Part shown: positions 12,923-24,199 of the stretch, in pieces
Layout of the letters: every line of letters begins with the position of its first letter
How positions within the stretch are numbered: position 1 is the stretch's first letter
DNA from: Tetrahymena elliotti 4EA
Taxonomy: Eukaryota; Ciliophora; Oligohymenophorea; Hymenostomatida; Tetrahymenidae
DNA: 64,000 bases
Assembly: GCA_000231825.2 (NCBI GenBank)
Contig: JH720326.1
Coordinates: forward strand, 1-64,000
Direction of reading: 5' to 3'
Position numbers and translations under genes: made by a program
Notes under the pieces: model-generated
Seen by the model: only the letters and a program-made list of their open reading frames with translations
What the model was told of the DNA's origin: nothing
The model's database searches: none

Positions 12923-15900
12923 ATGTAGGATTTTGAATACACAATTAATTAAGAAAATAGTTGCTCAGATGAATTTCATAATGCTCAATGTAAATCTATC
13001 CAAGGTAAAATCTTCGAAGATAGCATATTTAATGTTCTTTAAGGAGATGATGAACATGTGAGATCTTATGTATTCGAAAATAATTTGTCTTAATATTAAC
13101 CAAATTAAACTGAATATATGAGCAATAAATTTGGCTTAGGTGAGCTTAAAAAAAATAATAAGGCTGTAGATTCAGATGAATCATAAAGTATTTCTTAGCC
13201 AAGTTTAAAATCTAAATTTTGTAATAAAAAAAATAGTTTAGAAAATGAAATGTAGAACTATTAATGTAGAAGCAAAATAATAAGTAGTAATATAATAAAT
13301 GGAAATTTCCAATTAGTAGATAATTAAATTCACTAAAAAAGCATAATTTTTGAGAAAAAGAATAGTACGGTGAATACATAACTAAACTAAGTTGAATTCC
13401 AGAGCAATAGTTAAAATAAGATCACTAAATTCAACAATCATTTGTCAAGCAATAGTAGCACTTATAATTTTGAAAAGGCTACTAAAATTGTAAAAAATTT
13501 GTTAAATAAATCAATGAATAGAGTAGAAAGAGTTAATAAGCATGTGCTAAAATTCATCCAGCTATTAAAATGGAAGAAAAGTAGCAGAAAAGCATCAGAT
13601 TTGAAATAATTTGAGTTAAAAATGATTAAAGACATAACTTTTTACAAATAATAGGAAATCAAGGCAAATCAAAGTCTACTTAAATTATTTGCTTTTTACA
13701 ATTTATTCTAATTAAAGATGTATTTTCCTGTATTCATGCCAACTAATTCTTTGAGGGTTTACTGGGATATTTTTCTTGCATTTATTACTTATACTTTCCT
13801 ATATTTATTCTCAATTAATATGTTTTTTCATTAAGAAGAAAATGACTCAATGAAATTTAAAAATACATTCTTAATTATTTTTGTCTTCTTTTTAACTGAT
13901 CTTTTAGTTAATTTAAATACTGCTTATTTTGATATTGATATTATAATAACTAAACATCATAAAATTATCAAAAAATATATTACCTCTTCTGAATTCTTTT
14001 CTGATCTTATCTGCTTAATAATTATTGCTGATAAATTAATGAATTAGTCTATTTTATTTCCAAAAAACAATTTAAGTCTATTTGTTATTAATTTTGGTAT
14101 TTTCTTTAAGCTAAAAGGAATTTCTCAAAAGAAAGATAGAATTTCTCATTTATTTATTTTGAAAGAATATTAAAAGCATGTTCTTAGGTTGTTGAATTAA
14201 CTTTTTAATTTAATAGGAGTTGCTCATGTTGGTAAAAATAATTCAAAATAATTTTAATGAGTTTTAAAAAATTATGTTATTGAATAAAGTTTGTTTGGCT
14301 TGGTATTATTTAGGATACTTTCAAATACAAAACGGGTATACAAATTCATGGCTACAAAAATATAACATCTAAGATATGGAATATTATGAAAAATATATAT
14401 ACTCAATATATTGGTCAATAACAACAATGACAACAGGTAATAAATAACTCATCTTTAAGTAAATACAAAAAAATAATGATTTTAATTAAAAAGTTGGATA
14501 TGGCGATATAGCTGCAACTAATTATATAGAAGCTCTTTTTATTGCTTTAGCTATGCTTTTATTCAGTTGTGTTTTTGCATATTCAATTAATAATATTGGA
14601 TTCATTTTATAGGAAATAGAAAAATCATCTAAAGAGTTAAATGATAACATAAACACCATTCACAGGTAAAATCAATAATTTATTTATGCAAAAACATCAA
14701 AATTGAAAAATATTTTTAATATTTCTTTCAATGATAATTCAGAAGATTTTTTTTGCTCCTCATATAAGGCCTTAAATTTTTTAGTTGTTTCAAAAATTTT
14801 TATCCAATTAAAACAGATATCTTAAAAGAAAAAATGTTGACTAATTTCTTCAGAGTAGAGCTATAAACTACCTTTAATATTTAGCTGATGAATAAAAAGA
14901 CAGGGATCAAGCTAATGAAAATAAAATTTTAGGATTTCTTTCAAGTAATTTGAGAAATGAAATTAAGATAAAAATAAATACAAGGATTTTAAAAAACTAT
15001 TTAATTTTCACAAGCAACTTTTCAGCCTAAACTCTTAAAAAGCTAGTATTTATTATGGAAGAAGTTTTGGTTTCACCTAATGAAATTATATTTCAATAAG
15101 GAGACAATTAAGACTAATCAATATATTTAATAGAAAAAGGATTTATAGAAATTTATCAATTTTTTCCACCTAATTCAAGCATGCAAATTTCAGATAACCA
15201 GAAAGTTCATGTTTTGAAAAAGCTTGGAAAAAATGATCTTTTTGGAGAAATTTCATTTTTCTCTAACTTAGGTCGAAGTGCTTGTGCTAGAAGTTTAAAT
15301 CTGTCAACATTATATAAGATTGATAGAATAAAATTCATCAATTTAATAAAAGAAAATTAAGAAGATTTTGAAAGATTAAAGTAGATAGAAGAATAAATTA
15401 AAATTTAATAAGACTTACAATCTATATTTATTGAGTGCTATATTTGTAAAAATAGTGGACATGTTGCTAGTAATTGCCCATAAGTTCATTAATTCCTTGA
15501 TCCACAGTTTTTAATATTGAAAAACAAATTTAGCATATTTCAAGAAAGAAATAATTATGAAAGAAATATCTAACGAAAAAAATCTAATTCATGGTAACAT
15601 TTTTTTATGTACACATACTGTAATCCCTTTACTTCCTTTATTGGGAAAATAATATTTAATAAATTTAATGATAAATCTGAATTTTTCCTCAAAAATTTTA
15701 GAAAGTTTTATGAAAAAGTTATTTAATAAATTGAATTTACAGTAAATTCTTTTATTTAATCAAATTTTCTCTTAAACAAAAAATATCAAAATATTTTAAA
15801 ATGAATAGGGATTATTACAAAGAAAATGAAGAGATTTCTAAATAAATAAAAACTAATTTAAGAAATTTTAATTCTCATACAGAAATGATGTTTAAAACGG

Positions 15901-17177
15901 AAAGTGATATATTATCTAAAGATTCTGAAGATCCATCAAATAACTCTTGTTACGATTATGATTCCTCTTTATAGAGTTAAAATGAAACAGAAGAATAAAT
16001 TTCAAATACATCATTATAGGAAACTTCTTAAAAAAGCGATGATCATTAAAGTCAAAATATTTTAAATAAAAGAATGTCTTACCTTCAGCAAGAGAAATAT
16101 TCTATATTAAATATTCCCTCAAATTATGAAGATAATAAAAGCAATTTAAAAGAATTTCAAAATTCAGAATTATACCCATACACACCAAAAAGTAACAACC
16201 AAATTTCAGATAATCCCAAAATGAAATCCAATTCTTTTAAAAATATTTCTTTAAAAAGAATTTCTTAAGATTAGCTTAGTGAATTAGATAAAATTGACGA
16301 TTAGTTTGAAAAAAATTTGGAAAAGCTGAAGGCATAATAATAAAATTCAATGAATGTGAGTTATAAAAATTCTAGCTCTTAAAAAATAAACCCTCTTATC
16401 AAATTTATAAACAAGAATATAATACCTATTTTAAGTCTTTAATAATTATTCAATAAAACCAATCAAAATGAAGCCTTTTAAATAGAAAGTAACATTAAAT
16501 AAATTGTTGATAAATTTAAGTAGGTGAATTGTGAAGAAACATTTTAATAGATAAATAAAAGGGAATCAATAAAAAATGATAAAACTTTAGAAACATAATT
16601 TTTTTCTGAAAATAAAATAAAATCAATATTAAAAAATTAAAGTTCATCAATTAAATAAACCAACTCTTCTTTGTAAAAATGTTAATCAAGTTATACAAAT
16701 AAAAATAGTTTGGAAGCTTAAAACAGCTCCTCAATCATTAAAAAAAAATAAACTTCTGGAAATGATTAAAAATAGAATTTAACTAAGCTCTAAACCTAAA
16801 AATTTCAAAACTTAAACTCCTAATTTAATTAATTTAAAACAATTGTAGATAATTAAGTTAATTAAATGGAATCCTTTGATAGAATTATGAACTTTCAAAA
16901 ATTCTTTATCCATAATAATTTTAGTAACATTTTCAGAAAATAAAAATATAAAAAATAATCTGATACAAAGAAAACTAAAAATATTAATGTAAAAGAAAGG
17001 AGATAAAATATTTTTTTAACTCCTGCCCATTAAAAGCACTCATAATTTTTAACTACTATTATTTAAAAAGCTCATCTAACTGAAGTTAATTTTGAAAGTT
17101 ATTAGCCTACTTTTTTATCTTATGGTATTTCACAAAGAGGTGATAGATTACATCCTAAATAATTTAGAAAGTATTGA
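12923..17177 (+). CDS. K+ channel 1 with cyclic-nucleotide-binding domain and CCHC zinc knuckle, 1257 aa
   Basis: Six-transmembrane K+ channel of the EAG/HCN/CNG superfamily, in a cell membrane or cilium. Five exons (12923-14231, 14290-14436, 14494-14665, 14817-15593, 15809-17177) total 3774 nt and close at TGA. Residues 1 to about 265: cytosolic and polar. About 270-285: FMPTNSLRVYWDIF, which marks the start of the membrane domain in such ciliate channels; S1-S4 follow. S5 contains CLAWYYLGYF. The selectivity filter TTMTTVGYGD (about 481-490) is the K+ signature and is split by intron 2 just before VGYGD. S6 is followed by a C-linker and a cyclic-nucleotide-binding fold with FGEISFFSNLGRSACARS (about 684-701). 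A zinc knuckle, CYICKNSGHVASNC (C-x2-C-x4-H-x4-C, about 751-764), comes next. The remaining 480 residues are Ser/Asn/Gln-rich and end near PTFLSYGISQ, conserved in channel 2. S4 has few basic residues, so voltage sensing is uncertain. Confidence 0.9.
15436..15480 (+). other. CCHC zinc-knuckle coding segment in channel 1
   Basis: Encodes C-Y-I-C-x4-H-x4-C, the spacing of the retroviral-type zinc knuckle, about 50 residues after the last conserved block of the cyclic-nucleotide-binding domain and in the same exon. All four ligands are kept in channel 2 (27528-27572), while several residues between them differ. Confidence 0.8.
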
Positions 17178-17744
17178 ATCACAAAGAAATATAAAATTAA
17201 TCTTTGTAAATTAATTATCTCTGAATATTTATTAATTTGTTTTAAAAATATCATTATTAAACTAATTGTTTTTATAAAAATTTGTGAATAAATTATTAAT
17301 ATATTTTCAGAATTACTTGCACAATATTTTAAATGTATGACTTCTTTTTTATTTTGAGTTAACAACTTATATGAGAAATTGTTACTTTTACATATAAACA
17401 TAGGTATTTTATGATTAAAAAATTTTTTTCACTTATACAACATTGGAAAAAAAAAATCTTCTTTTATCTATCTAGCATTTGTTTTGATTTTTCCATTTTG
17501 ATAAAATATAATTATTATTTTTTTGAGTTATTCAATGTAAAAATTTGTAAATTCCTAAAATAAAAAATAAAAAGATAAAATTTGTAATAATAATATTTTA
17601 AAAGATAACATACTTTTATTGATTTAATTTTAATTTAACTTCAAAATTTTGTTAAAAAAAGCTAATCTAATTTTTTCAAATTAATTATGATTTAATAATA
17701 AATTCATATTCAATTTAAGGACTAAAAAAATTAAAAAAAAATCA
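17178..17744. other. intergenic region between channel 1 and LRR2
   Basis: 567 bp, AT-rich. A minus-strand open frame overlaps the channel 1 end here (17120-17401) but has no protein-like composition. The LRR2 promoter must lie here. Confidence 0.5.
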
Positions 17745-20700
17745 ATGTTGATATAAAATATAAAATATTTTACTGATCTCAGTGAAGTACTTCTATTTCT
17801 TTAGATATGCTAATATCTCACAATATTTATATTTTAAAAGTTACTAAGTGAAAATTTAACTTCTTACTAAAATCTTGATATTGATTTCAGGTAAAATTAT
17901 ATTAAAATTATTTTAATATTCTTTTAAAATAAATCTCTTAACTTTGATTTTTACCTTAAATTGAAAAATATTTCAATTTTAATGAAATAGTTTTTCTTAG
18001 AAAACACTTTTATTTATGAAATTTGTGTTGATTTAATTTTTAATTTTATGTTTTTCTCATTCTTTTAAATCTTTATTCATTATTTATTTTATTATTCTTT
18101 AAAAGTGGTAATGATATTGATGAAGTGGGTGGATAAATCTTAGGATCTAGCTTAGCATAGTGCTCTAATCTCTTAACTTTGACTCTTGACCTAGAGTAAA
18201 ACTAATGTTTTAATATTAATTATGCGATTTTGAACGATTAATAAAATGAATAAAGACTTTAATTAAAAAGTTATTGGCTAATTTTGGTTGGTTTACTTGA
18301 TATTTGTTCAACTGAGTTGTTCATTAATTAATTCTTATTAATTGTTTTCAGATTTGATTCAAATTTTTCTATTATTTCATTCCTAAATACTTGTTTGTTT
18401 ATTCAATTTTTATTTTTAAAAGTTCGAATAACGTTGGTGAAGTGAGTGCCTAAGGATTAGGATCTGAATTAGCAAAATGCTCTAATCTCTAAACTTTGAC
18501 TCTTGACCTAGAGTAAAAATAGGATTTCAATATTAATTAAATGAATGATAAAATAAATAAAGACCTTAATTTATGAGTGATTGGCTAATATTGGTTGATT
18601 TATTTGATATTTGTTCTTCAGCTTGCATAGAAGGATTGGGATCTGGCTTAGCATAATGCTCTAATCTCTTAACTTTGACTCTTGACCTAGAGTAAAAATA
18701 GGATTTCAATATTAATTAAATGAATGATAAAATAAATAAAGACCTTAATTTATGAGTGATTGGCTAATATTGGTTGATTTATTTGATATTTGTTCTTCAG
18801 CTGCTCATTCATTAATTCTTATTTATTATTTTCATATTTAATTTAAATTTTCCTATTTTTTTCATTCTTTTAAACATTTGTTTATTCAATTTTATTTTTA
18901 TATTTCTTTAAAAGTGGCAATAATATTGGTGAAGTGGCTGGATAAGGATTAGGATCTGGCTTAGCATAGTGCACTAATCTCTATAGCTTGACTCTTGGTC
19001 TGCAGTAAAAATCGTGTTTCGTTATTAATTTAGGATTTTTGCATGAATGATGGAATAAATAAAGATTTTTTAATGAGCAACTGACTAATTTTGGTTATTT
19101 TACTTGATATTTGTTTAGCTTGGCTGCTCATTCATTCTTATTTATTGTTTTCAGATTTAATTTCAAATATTTCTGCTTTTCCATTCTTTTAAAATATTAT
19201 TTTATTCAATTTTTTACAATTCTTTAAAAGTGGCAATAATATTGGTGATTTTGGTGGATAAGGATTAGGATATGGATTAGCATAGTGTTCTAATCTCTAA
19301 ACTTTGACTCTTGACCTAGAGTAATGGAGTTTCAATATTAATAATGCACTTTTGAATGAATGATTAATAAATAAAGACTTTAATTTAAGAGTGATTGACT
19401 ATTTTTTGTTGCTTTACTTGATATTTGTTTAGCATTGTTGCTCATTCATTAATTCTAATTTGTTCTTTTTGGTTTATTTAATATTTATTTATTTAATTCT
19501 TTCAAAGTGACAATAATATTGGAGAAGGAGGTGGATAAGGATTAGGATCTGGCTTAGCATAGTGCTCTAATCTCTTAAATTTAACTCTTAGTCTGCAGTA
19601 AAAACGGCACTTCATTATTAATTCTGTTTTTTTTAATGAATGAAGAAAAAAATAAAGACTTTACTTTCTTACACTAATTAATTTTGGTTTGTTTACTTGA
19701 TATTTATTTAGCTTGGTTGCTCATTCATTTATTNNNNNNNNNNNNNNNNNNNNNNNNNNNNNNNNNNNNNNNNNNNNNNNNNNNNNNNNNNNNNNNNNNN
19801 NNNNNNNNNNNNNNNNNNNNNNNNNNNNNNNNNNNNNNNNNNNNNNNNNNNNNNNNNNNNNNNNNNNNNNNNNNNNNNNNNNNNNNNNNNNNNNNNNNNN
19901 NNNNNNNNNNNNNNNNNNNNNNNNNNNNNNNNNNNNNNNNNNNNNNNNNNNNNNNNNNNNNNNNNNNNNNNNNNNNNNNNNNNNNNNNNNNNNNNNNNNN
20001 NNNNNNNNNNNNNNNNNNNNNNNNNNNNNNNNNNNNNNNNNNNNNNNNNNNNNNNNNNNNNNNNNNNNNNNNNNNNNNNNNNNNNNNNNNNNNNNNNNNN
20101 NNNNNNNNNNNNNNNNNNNNNNNNNNNNNNNNNNNNNNNNNNNNNNNNNNNNNNNNNNNNNNATTTTTGAATGAATGATGGAACAAATAAAAATTTAATT
20201 TACGAGCAACTGACAAATATTAGTTGGTTTATTATTGTTCAGCTTGGTTTCTCATTCTTGAATTCTTATTTATTATTTTCAGATTTAATTCAAATTTTTC
20301 TTTTTTTTTCATTCTTTTAAGCATTTGTTCATTCATTATTTATGTATTTCTTTAAAAGGAAGAATAATATTTGTGAAGCTGGTGGATAAGGATTAGGATA
20401 TGGATTAGCATAGTGTTCTAATCTCTAAATTTTGACTCTTGGCCTAGAGTAAAAATAGCATTTTATAATTAATTCTGCATTTTTGAATAAATGATAAATT
20501 AATTAAAAACACTAAATTATAAGTGACTGATTTATTATGGTTGGTTTACTTGTTGTTCAGATAGATTGCTAATTAATTATTATTTTTTTGTTTTCAGATT
20601 TAATTAAAATTTTTATTTTACTCATAGCTTTAAATATTTCTTTCTTCAATATTTATTTTCCTAATTCTTTAAAAGTGGAAATAATATTGGTGAAGTGGGT

Positions 20701-21039
20701 ACATAAGGATTAGGATCTGGATTAGCATAATGCTCTAATCTATAAACTTTGGCTCTTTACATCAGGTAAAAATAGTGCTTCAATATAAATCATGCATTTT
20801 CTAATGAATGATGAAATAGTATTTATTCATCTCAGTTACTCATTCATTAATTCTTATTTTTTTATCAGACTTAATTCAAATTTTTTTTGTTTTTTCATAC
20901 TTTTTAAATACTTCTTCATTTAATATTTAATTTTAAAATTCTTTAAAAGTGAGATTAATTTTGGTGAAAAGAGACAATAAAGAATAAGATAAACATTTAT
21001 AAAATCTAAAAGATTAGTTTAATTATTATTTAATTATTG
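17745..21039 (+). CDS. LRR2: leucine-rich-repeat protein, tandem 90-nt exons, interrupted by a sequence gap
   Basis: First exon 17745-17890 (146 nt) starts MLIQNIKYFTDLSEVLLFLQ. The inverted fragment at 24054-24199 has an exon of the same length, phase and near-identical protein, which supports this ATG. Then come 90-nt repeat exons at 18106-18195, 18423-18512, 18915-19004, 19231-19320, 19508-19597, 20359-20448 and 20676-20765, and a terminal exon 20950-21039 ending RLVQLLFNY-stop. Each 90-nt exon encodes 30 residues close to GNNIGEVGGQGLGSGLAQCS followed by NLLTLTLDL, with phase-2 junctions on both sides. Spacing of about 280-317 bp suggests two more exons in the N gap (19734-20162). A further exon at 18633-18691 lacks its first 31 nt. 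Introns are also similar to one another, so exon plus intron multiplied as a unit. The protein is an RNI-like LRR scaffold with no other domain seen; its partner is unknown. Sits between channel 1 and a channel fragment. Confidence 0.75.
18492..18623 (+). repeat. 132-bp segment repeated identically, copy 1
   Basis: Covers the end of the second 90-nt LRR2 exon and most of the following intron. It is identical to 18671-18802, at an offset of 179 bp. The two copies differ at once on both sides, so the duplication is very recent or maintained by gene conversion, or is an assembly error. Confidence 0.85.
18633..18691 (+). pseudogene. 5'-truncated LRR exon inside LRR2
   Basis: The last 59 nt of a normal 90-nt exon (GGATTGGGATCTGGC to the GA before GTAAAA). 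The first 31 nt and the preceding acceptor are missing; intron sequence ending TTCTTCAGCTTGCATAGAA is joined directly to mid-exon. Neither nearby AG (after TTCTTC or after GCAT) restores frame, and inclusion gives an early TGA. Because flanking exons share the same phase, skipping it would leave the protein in frame. Confidence 0.7.
18671..18802 (+). repeat. 132-bp segment repeated identically, copy 2
   Basis: Second copy of 18492-18623. It begins inside the truncated LRR exon and ends at the point where the first copy was joined to that exon, so duplication and truncation probably arose in one event. Confidence 0.85.
19734..20162. other. assembly gap (429 N) within LRR2
   Basis: Unsequenced. 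It lies inside the LRR array, where near-identical repeats would collapse short-read or Sanger assembly. From the regular exon spacing about two repeat exons are expected here if the gap size is real. Confidence 0.9.
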
Positions 21040-22139
21040 AAATAATGATTACTTTTTTAGAAACGACAGTATTAGTTTCTTTTAAATCATTTTATACATT
21101 CTATAATTTATGAAAATTATTTTATGATAAAACTAGTATTAATTAAATTTTGGCATGGAAGCTAAATAAAAATAAAAATTTAATCCTAATATTAATGCAT
21201 ATTTATCCATCTTAATCAGAATAATTTTAACTGTATAAATTAATTTTTTTTATTTAATTTAAAAGTACTCAATTAATTATTTCATATAACTTGGTTTAAA
21301 AACACTTGCTACCTATTTTGTTTCTTTTAACACATTGACATAATTGCACTAATTAAGACATATATTATATTTAAATTATATAGTAAATATTTTTAAATTA
21401 CACTTTCTAATTTAGTGTTTTTATAAATCATATTTGGAAAAATGCAATTTTAATATGTTTTATGTTTTATTTATCTTTTTACATATTTTTATTGATATAA
21501 TTTTGAATATTAATAAAAATTTTAAATTAATCAATTTTATTTAATTTAATTGAGGTTTTTTTAAATAAATATTTTGAAATTCTACTTCAGAAAAAAATTG
21601 GCAAAAAAATAAAAATAATTTTTTATATTAAAATTAGATAAAGATTTAACGAAATTTGCATTTCAATTTATTTAAAATTTAATAAATATCAAACAAAAGC
21701 AAAAAGAATTTGAATATTTGAAATTTTTAAAACAATGTAATGTAAAAAATTCTATTGACAATAATTTTTTTATGAACAGAAAAATGAACAAAAATACTTT
21801 TTATCAAAAATTTAATTGAATATGTTTGATAGTTTAATATTTTACTAAAAGACAAACAAAAATTAAATTAAGTATATTTATAAAAATTAAATATGAAAAA
21901 GTATTAAGAATCAAATAAACTAGTATGAGATAAAAAAAACCTGTATTGATTGAAAAAAGCAACATTTTTTTAGATGAATTGATTTAGTATAAATTTCTAT
22001 TTAATAATTTTACAAATTATCAAAATAAATTAATTAATTATAAAACAAAAAAATTGATAAGTTGAAAAATCTGATTCATTTTTGTTTTAATAAAGTAATC
22101 AAAATATAAAATTAAAAAATAGTTAAAATCAACACTGTA
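21040..22139. other. intergenic region between LRR2 and the channel fragment
   Basis: 1.1 kb, AT-rich, no open frame with coding composition on either strand. It occupies the same relative position as 12332-12922 between LRR1 and channel 1. Confidence 0.5.
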
Positions 22140-22744
22140 ATGGAAACATTTCATTTAGAAAATGTCTGCTGTGAAGAGTTTCATAATATCTAGAGTAAAT
22201 TCATGCAAGGCAAGATATTTGAAGATAGTGCTTAATGTTGTCTTTAAGGTGATGATGAGCATGTTAGCTCTTATGTATTCGAAAATAATTTAAGCCAAAA
22301 TTAATCAAATTTAAACAAAAATGAATGGCATAAAGCTACTACGGATGAGAATTAAAAAGAAGAATACATTTTAAATTAAGATGAGTCACAGACCATTTCT
22401 TAAGTAAGCTAAAAATCCAAGTTTCCCTCATAGAAGTCCAAGCTTGAAAATGAAAAGTAGAACTAACAGAGTAGAAGTAAAATCATGAATAGTATTAATA
22501 ATAAGAAAGATGAAATTTATTTAGTAGGTGGGAATTAAATTTAAGTTAAATAAAGGAATATGTATGACCAAAATAATAGAAATGAAAAACCATAAATAAA
22601 CAGATTTGAATAGTAATCATTAAATTAAAAAAAATAGAAGTTTCTTTAGTAGAATTTTCAATATTAAATGTACTTTTAGTTAAAATTTATTTTTAAAGCT
22701 TTTATTATATTTTATTTTTCGATGTTTAAAAATATGTGTCTTGA
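22140..22744 (+). pseudogene. truncated duplicate of the channel 1 5' end
   Basis: Starts at ATG 22140. It matches the N-terminal cytosolic part of channel 1: MQGKIFEDS versus IQGKIFEDS, LQGDDEHV followed by SYVFENNLSQ in both, and later ENEKQNQQSRSKIMNSIN versus ENEMQNYQCRSKIISSNI. Similarity fades after about 22560 and the frame meets a TGA at 22742-22744. The membrane domain, pore, nucleotide-binding domain and knuckle are all absent. The frame is intact over about 140 conserved residues, so truncation is recent or a short protein is still made. It follows LRR2 as channel 1 follows LRR1, so it is the broken channel half of a duplicated LRR-channel pair. Confidence 0.75.
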
Positions 22745-23677
22745 AAATCTTTCTTTACTTAAAAAATATTTGATCTAAAATTATTTGTCCTCTTCTTGTG
22801 ATTATTTTTTAAAAATTTATTAGGAAAAGTGAAATGCATTATGTTTATGAATATTATAAAAAATAGATTAAAATTTTTATCAAAAAATAGATTAAAAATT
22901 TTATCAAAAAATTTAATTAATAAATTTTAAATTTAGATTTTATTGTATTTAAATTCATTTAAAAAACAAGACTTTTAATATATCTTTTTTTAATACCTTC
23001 CTTAAATAAATATGTTAAATTTAATTTAGAGTTTGTTCTTTTACACTTAACTAGTTTGATTAGACAAAGTAAAATCAGTTTATTAAATTAAAAATATAAA
23101 AAAAGCAGTGTAAAAAAACAAATACAATTTTTTTCTAATTATTTTATTAAGAATTTTATTTAATCATTTTTATATTTTAATGGAGTTTTCAGCCAATTTT
23201 TAAGAATAAAAAATATTCTTTTTTTTAATATGAAATAATTAATGTAGTAATTTTAAATTAAATCAAAAAAATTAATTTAAACAGATAAACAAATTTTGAT
23301 TATGATTGGATAAATATGTTTTAATATACTGAGAAAATTTTTATTTGTTTTTAGCTTTAAAAACAAGGTGCAATTTAAAATTAAAGTTAGAAATCATATG
23401 ATAATTTAACTAATCTTTTTGCTTTAAAAAGTTTTGGTCTTATTCTTTAAGCATCCTTTTGATGAATAAATATTGAATAATAAAATATTTAAAAGAATCA
23501 AAAAAACATAAAAATTTGAATTAAATCTGAAAGCAACAAATAACAATTAATGAATGAGCCTGAACAAATATCAACTAAACCAAACCAAAATTAGTTAGTA
23601 GCTTATATATTAAAGTCTTTATTTATTCCATCAATTTTTAAAAAAAAGTATAATTAATAATAAAACAATATTTTTAC
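22745..23677. other. AT-rich region with no gene seen
   Basis: Poly-A/T rich sequence between the channel fragment and the inverted LRR fragment. It contains the small tandem repeat at 22862-22910. Further decayed LRR exons on minus were looked for and none was convincing. Confidence 0.5.
22862..22910. repeat. short tandem repeat, 2 copies of about 25 bp
   Basis: The AT-rich unit AATAGATTAAAATTTTTATC plus an A run occurs twice in direct succession with one-base length differences. No function apparent. Confidence 0.7.
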
Positions 23678-24199
23678 AGAAGCTTTAGAGTCAAAATTTA
23701 GAGATTAGAGCATTATGCTAAGGCAGATCCTAATTTTTATCCACCCATTAAACCAATATTATTTCCACTTTTAAAGAATTATAAAAATAAATAGTTAATA
23801 AAGAAATATTTAAAAGAATGAGGAATTAAAATCTGAAAACTCAAAATAAGAATTAATGAATGGGCTGAACAAATATCAACTAAACTAACCAAAATGAATA
23901 AGTCACTTATAAATTATAGTCTTTATTTATTCGATCCACTTTTTAAAAAATTCATAATTAATATTGAAACAATATCAACTAAACCAACCAAAATCAATAA
24001 GTCACTTATAAATTATAATTTAATTATTTTTTAAAAAAAACTAATAATTTTACCTTAAATCAATATGAAGATTTTAGTAAGAAGTCAAGTTTTAGCTTAG
24101 TAGCTTTTAATAAAAAAACATTATATTTTATTCATGTATCTAAAGAAATTGAAGTACTTCACTGAGAATTGTAAAATATTTTATATTTTAAATCAACAT
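23678..24199 (-). pseudogene. LRR3: inverted, truncated LRR gene fragment
   Basis: Minus strand. First exon 24199-24054 (146 nt) encodes MLIQNIKYFTILSEVLQFLQ and ends NLTSYQNLHIDL, close to LRR2 exon 1. One 90-nt repeat exon at 23767-23678 encodes GNNIGLMGGQKLGSALAQCS then NLQILTLKL. Lengths and phases match LRR2. No further repeat exon or terminal exon was found downstream, and the intron between the two exons is a patchwork of duplicated LRR-intron pieces. This looks like a broken inverted copy left by the local duplications. It is head-to-head with channel 2, whose ATG is 645 bp away. Confidence 0.75.
23873..24018 (-). repeat. duplicated LRR-intron segment, two copies of about 46 bp
   Basis: The segment ATATCAACTAAAC...AAGTCACTTATAAATTATA occurs at about 23873-23918 and 23972-24018 with few differences. 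It corresponds, inverted, to the TTGGTTGGTTTACTTGATATT part of the LRR2 introns. A lost exon probably lay between the two copies. Confidence 0.6.

Larger units (their letters stand above)
18106..21039 (+). repeat. tandem array of about 280-317 bp exon-plus-intron LRR units
   Basis: The unit is a 90-nt LRR exon plus its following intron. Intron landmarks repeat as well: GTAAAAAT at the start, a TTAATT...AATGAATGA...AATAAAGAC block, TTGGTTGxTTTACTTGATATTTGTT, a CTCATTCATTAATTCTTATTT block, TTTTCAGATTTAATTCAAAT, and TTCTTTAAAAG at the acceptor. Unit starts are spaced 317, 210, 282, 316, 277, (gap), 317 and 274 bp. Confidence 0.85.

Noticed and set aside
19684..20216. Open frames on both strands spanning 19684-20216
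   Set aside because: They consist almost entirely of N from the assembly gap and carry no information. The same holds for 30385-30747 on minus.
18106..21039. CRISPR array or satellite DNA as explanation of the regular repeats
   Set aside because: The period (about 280-317 bp) is far too long for CRISPR, the repeats are coding exons plus introns, and the organism is a eukaryote.
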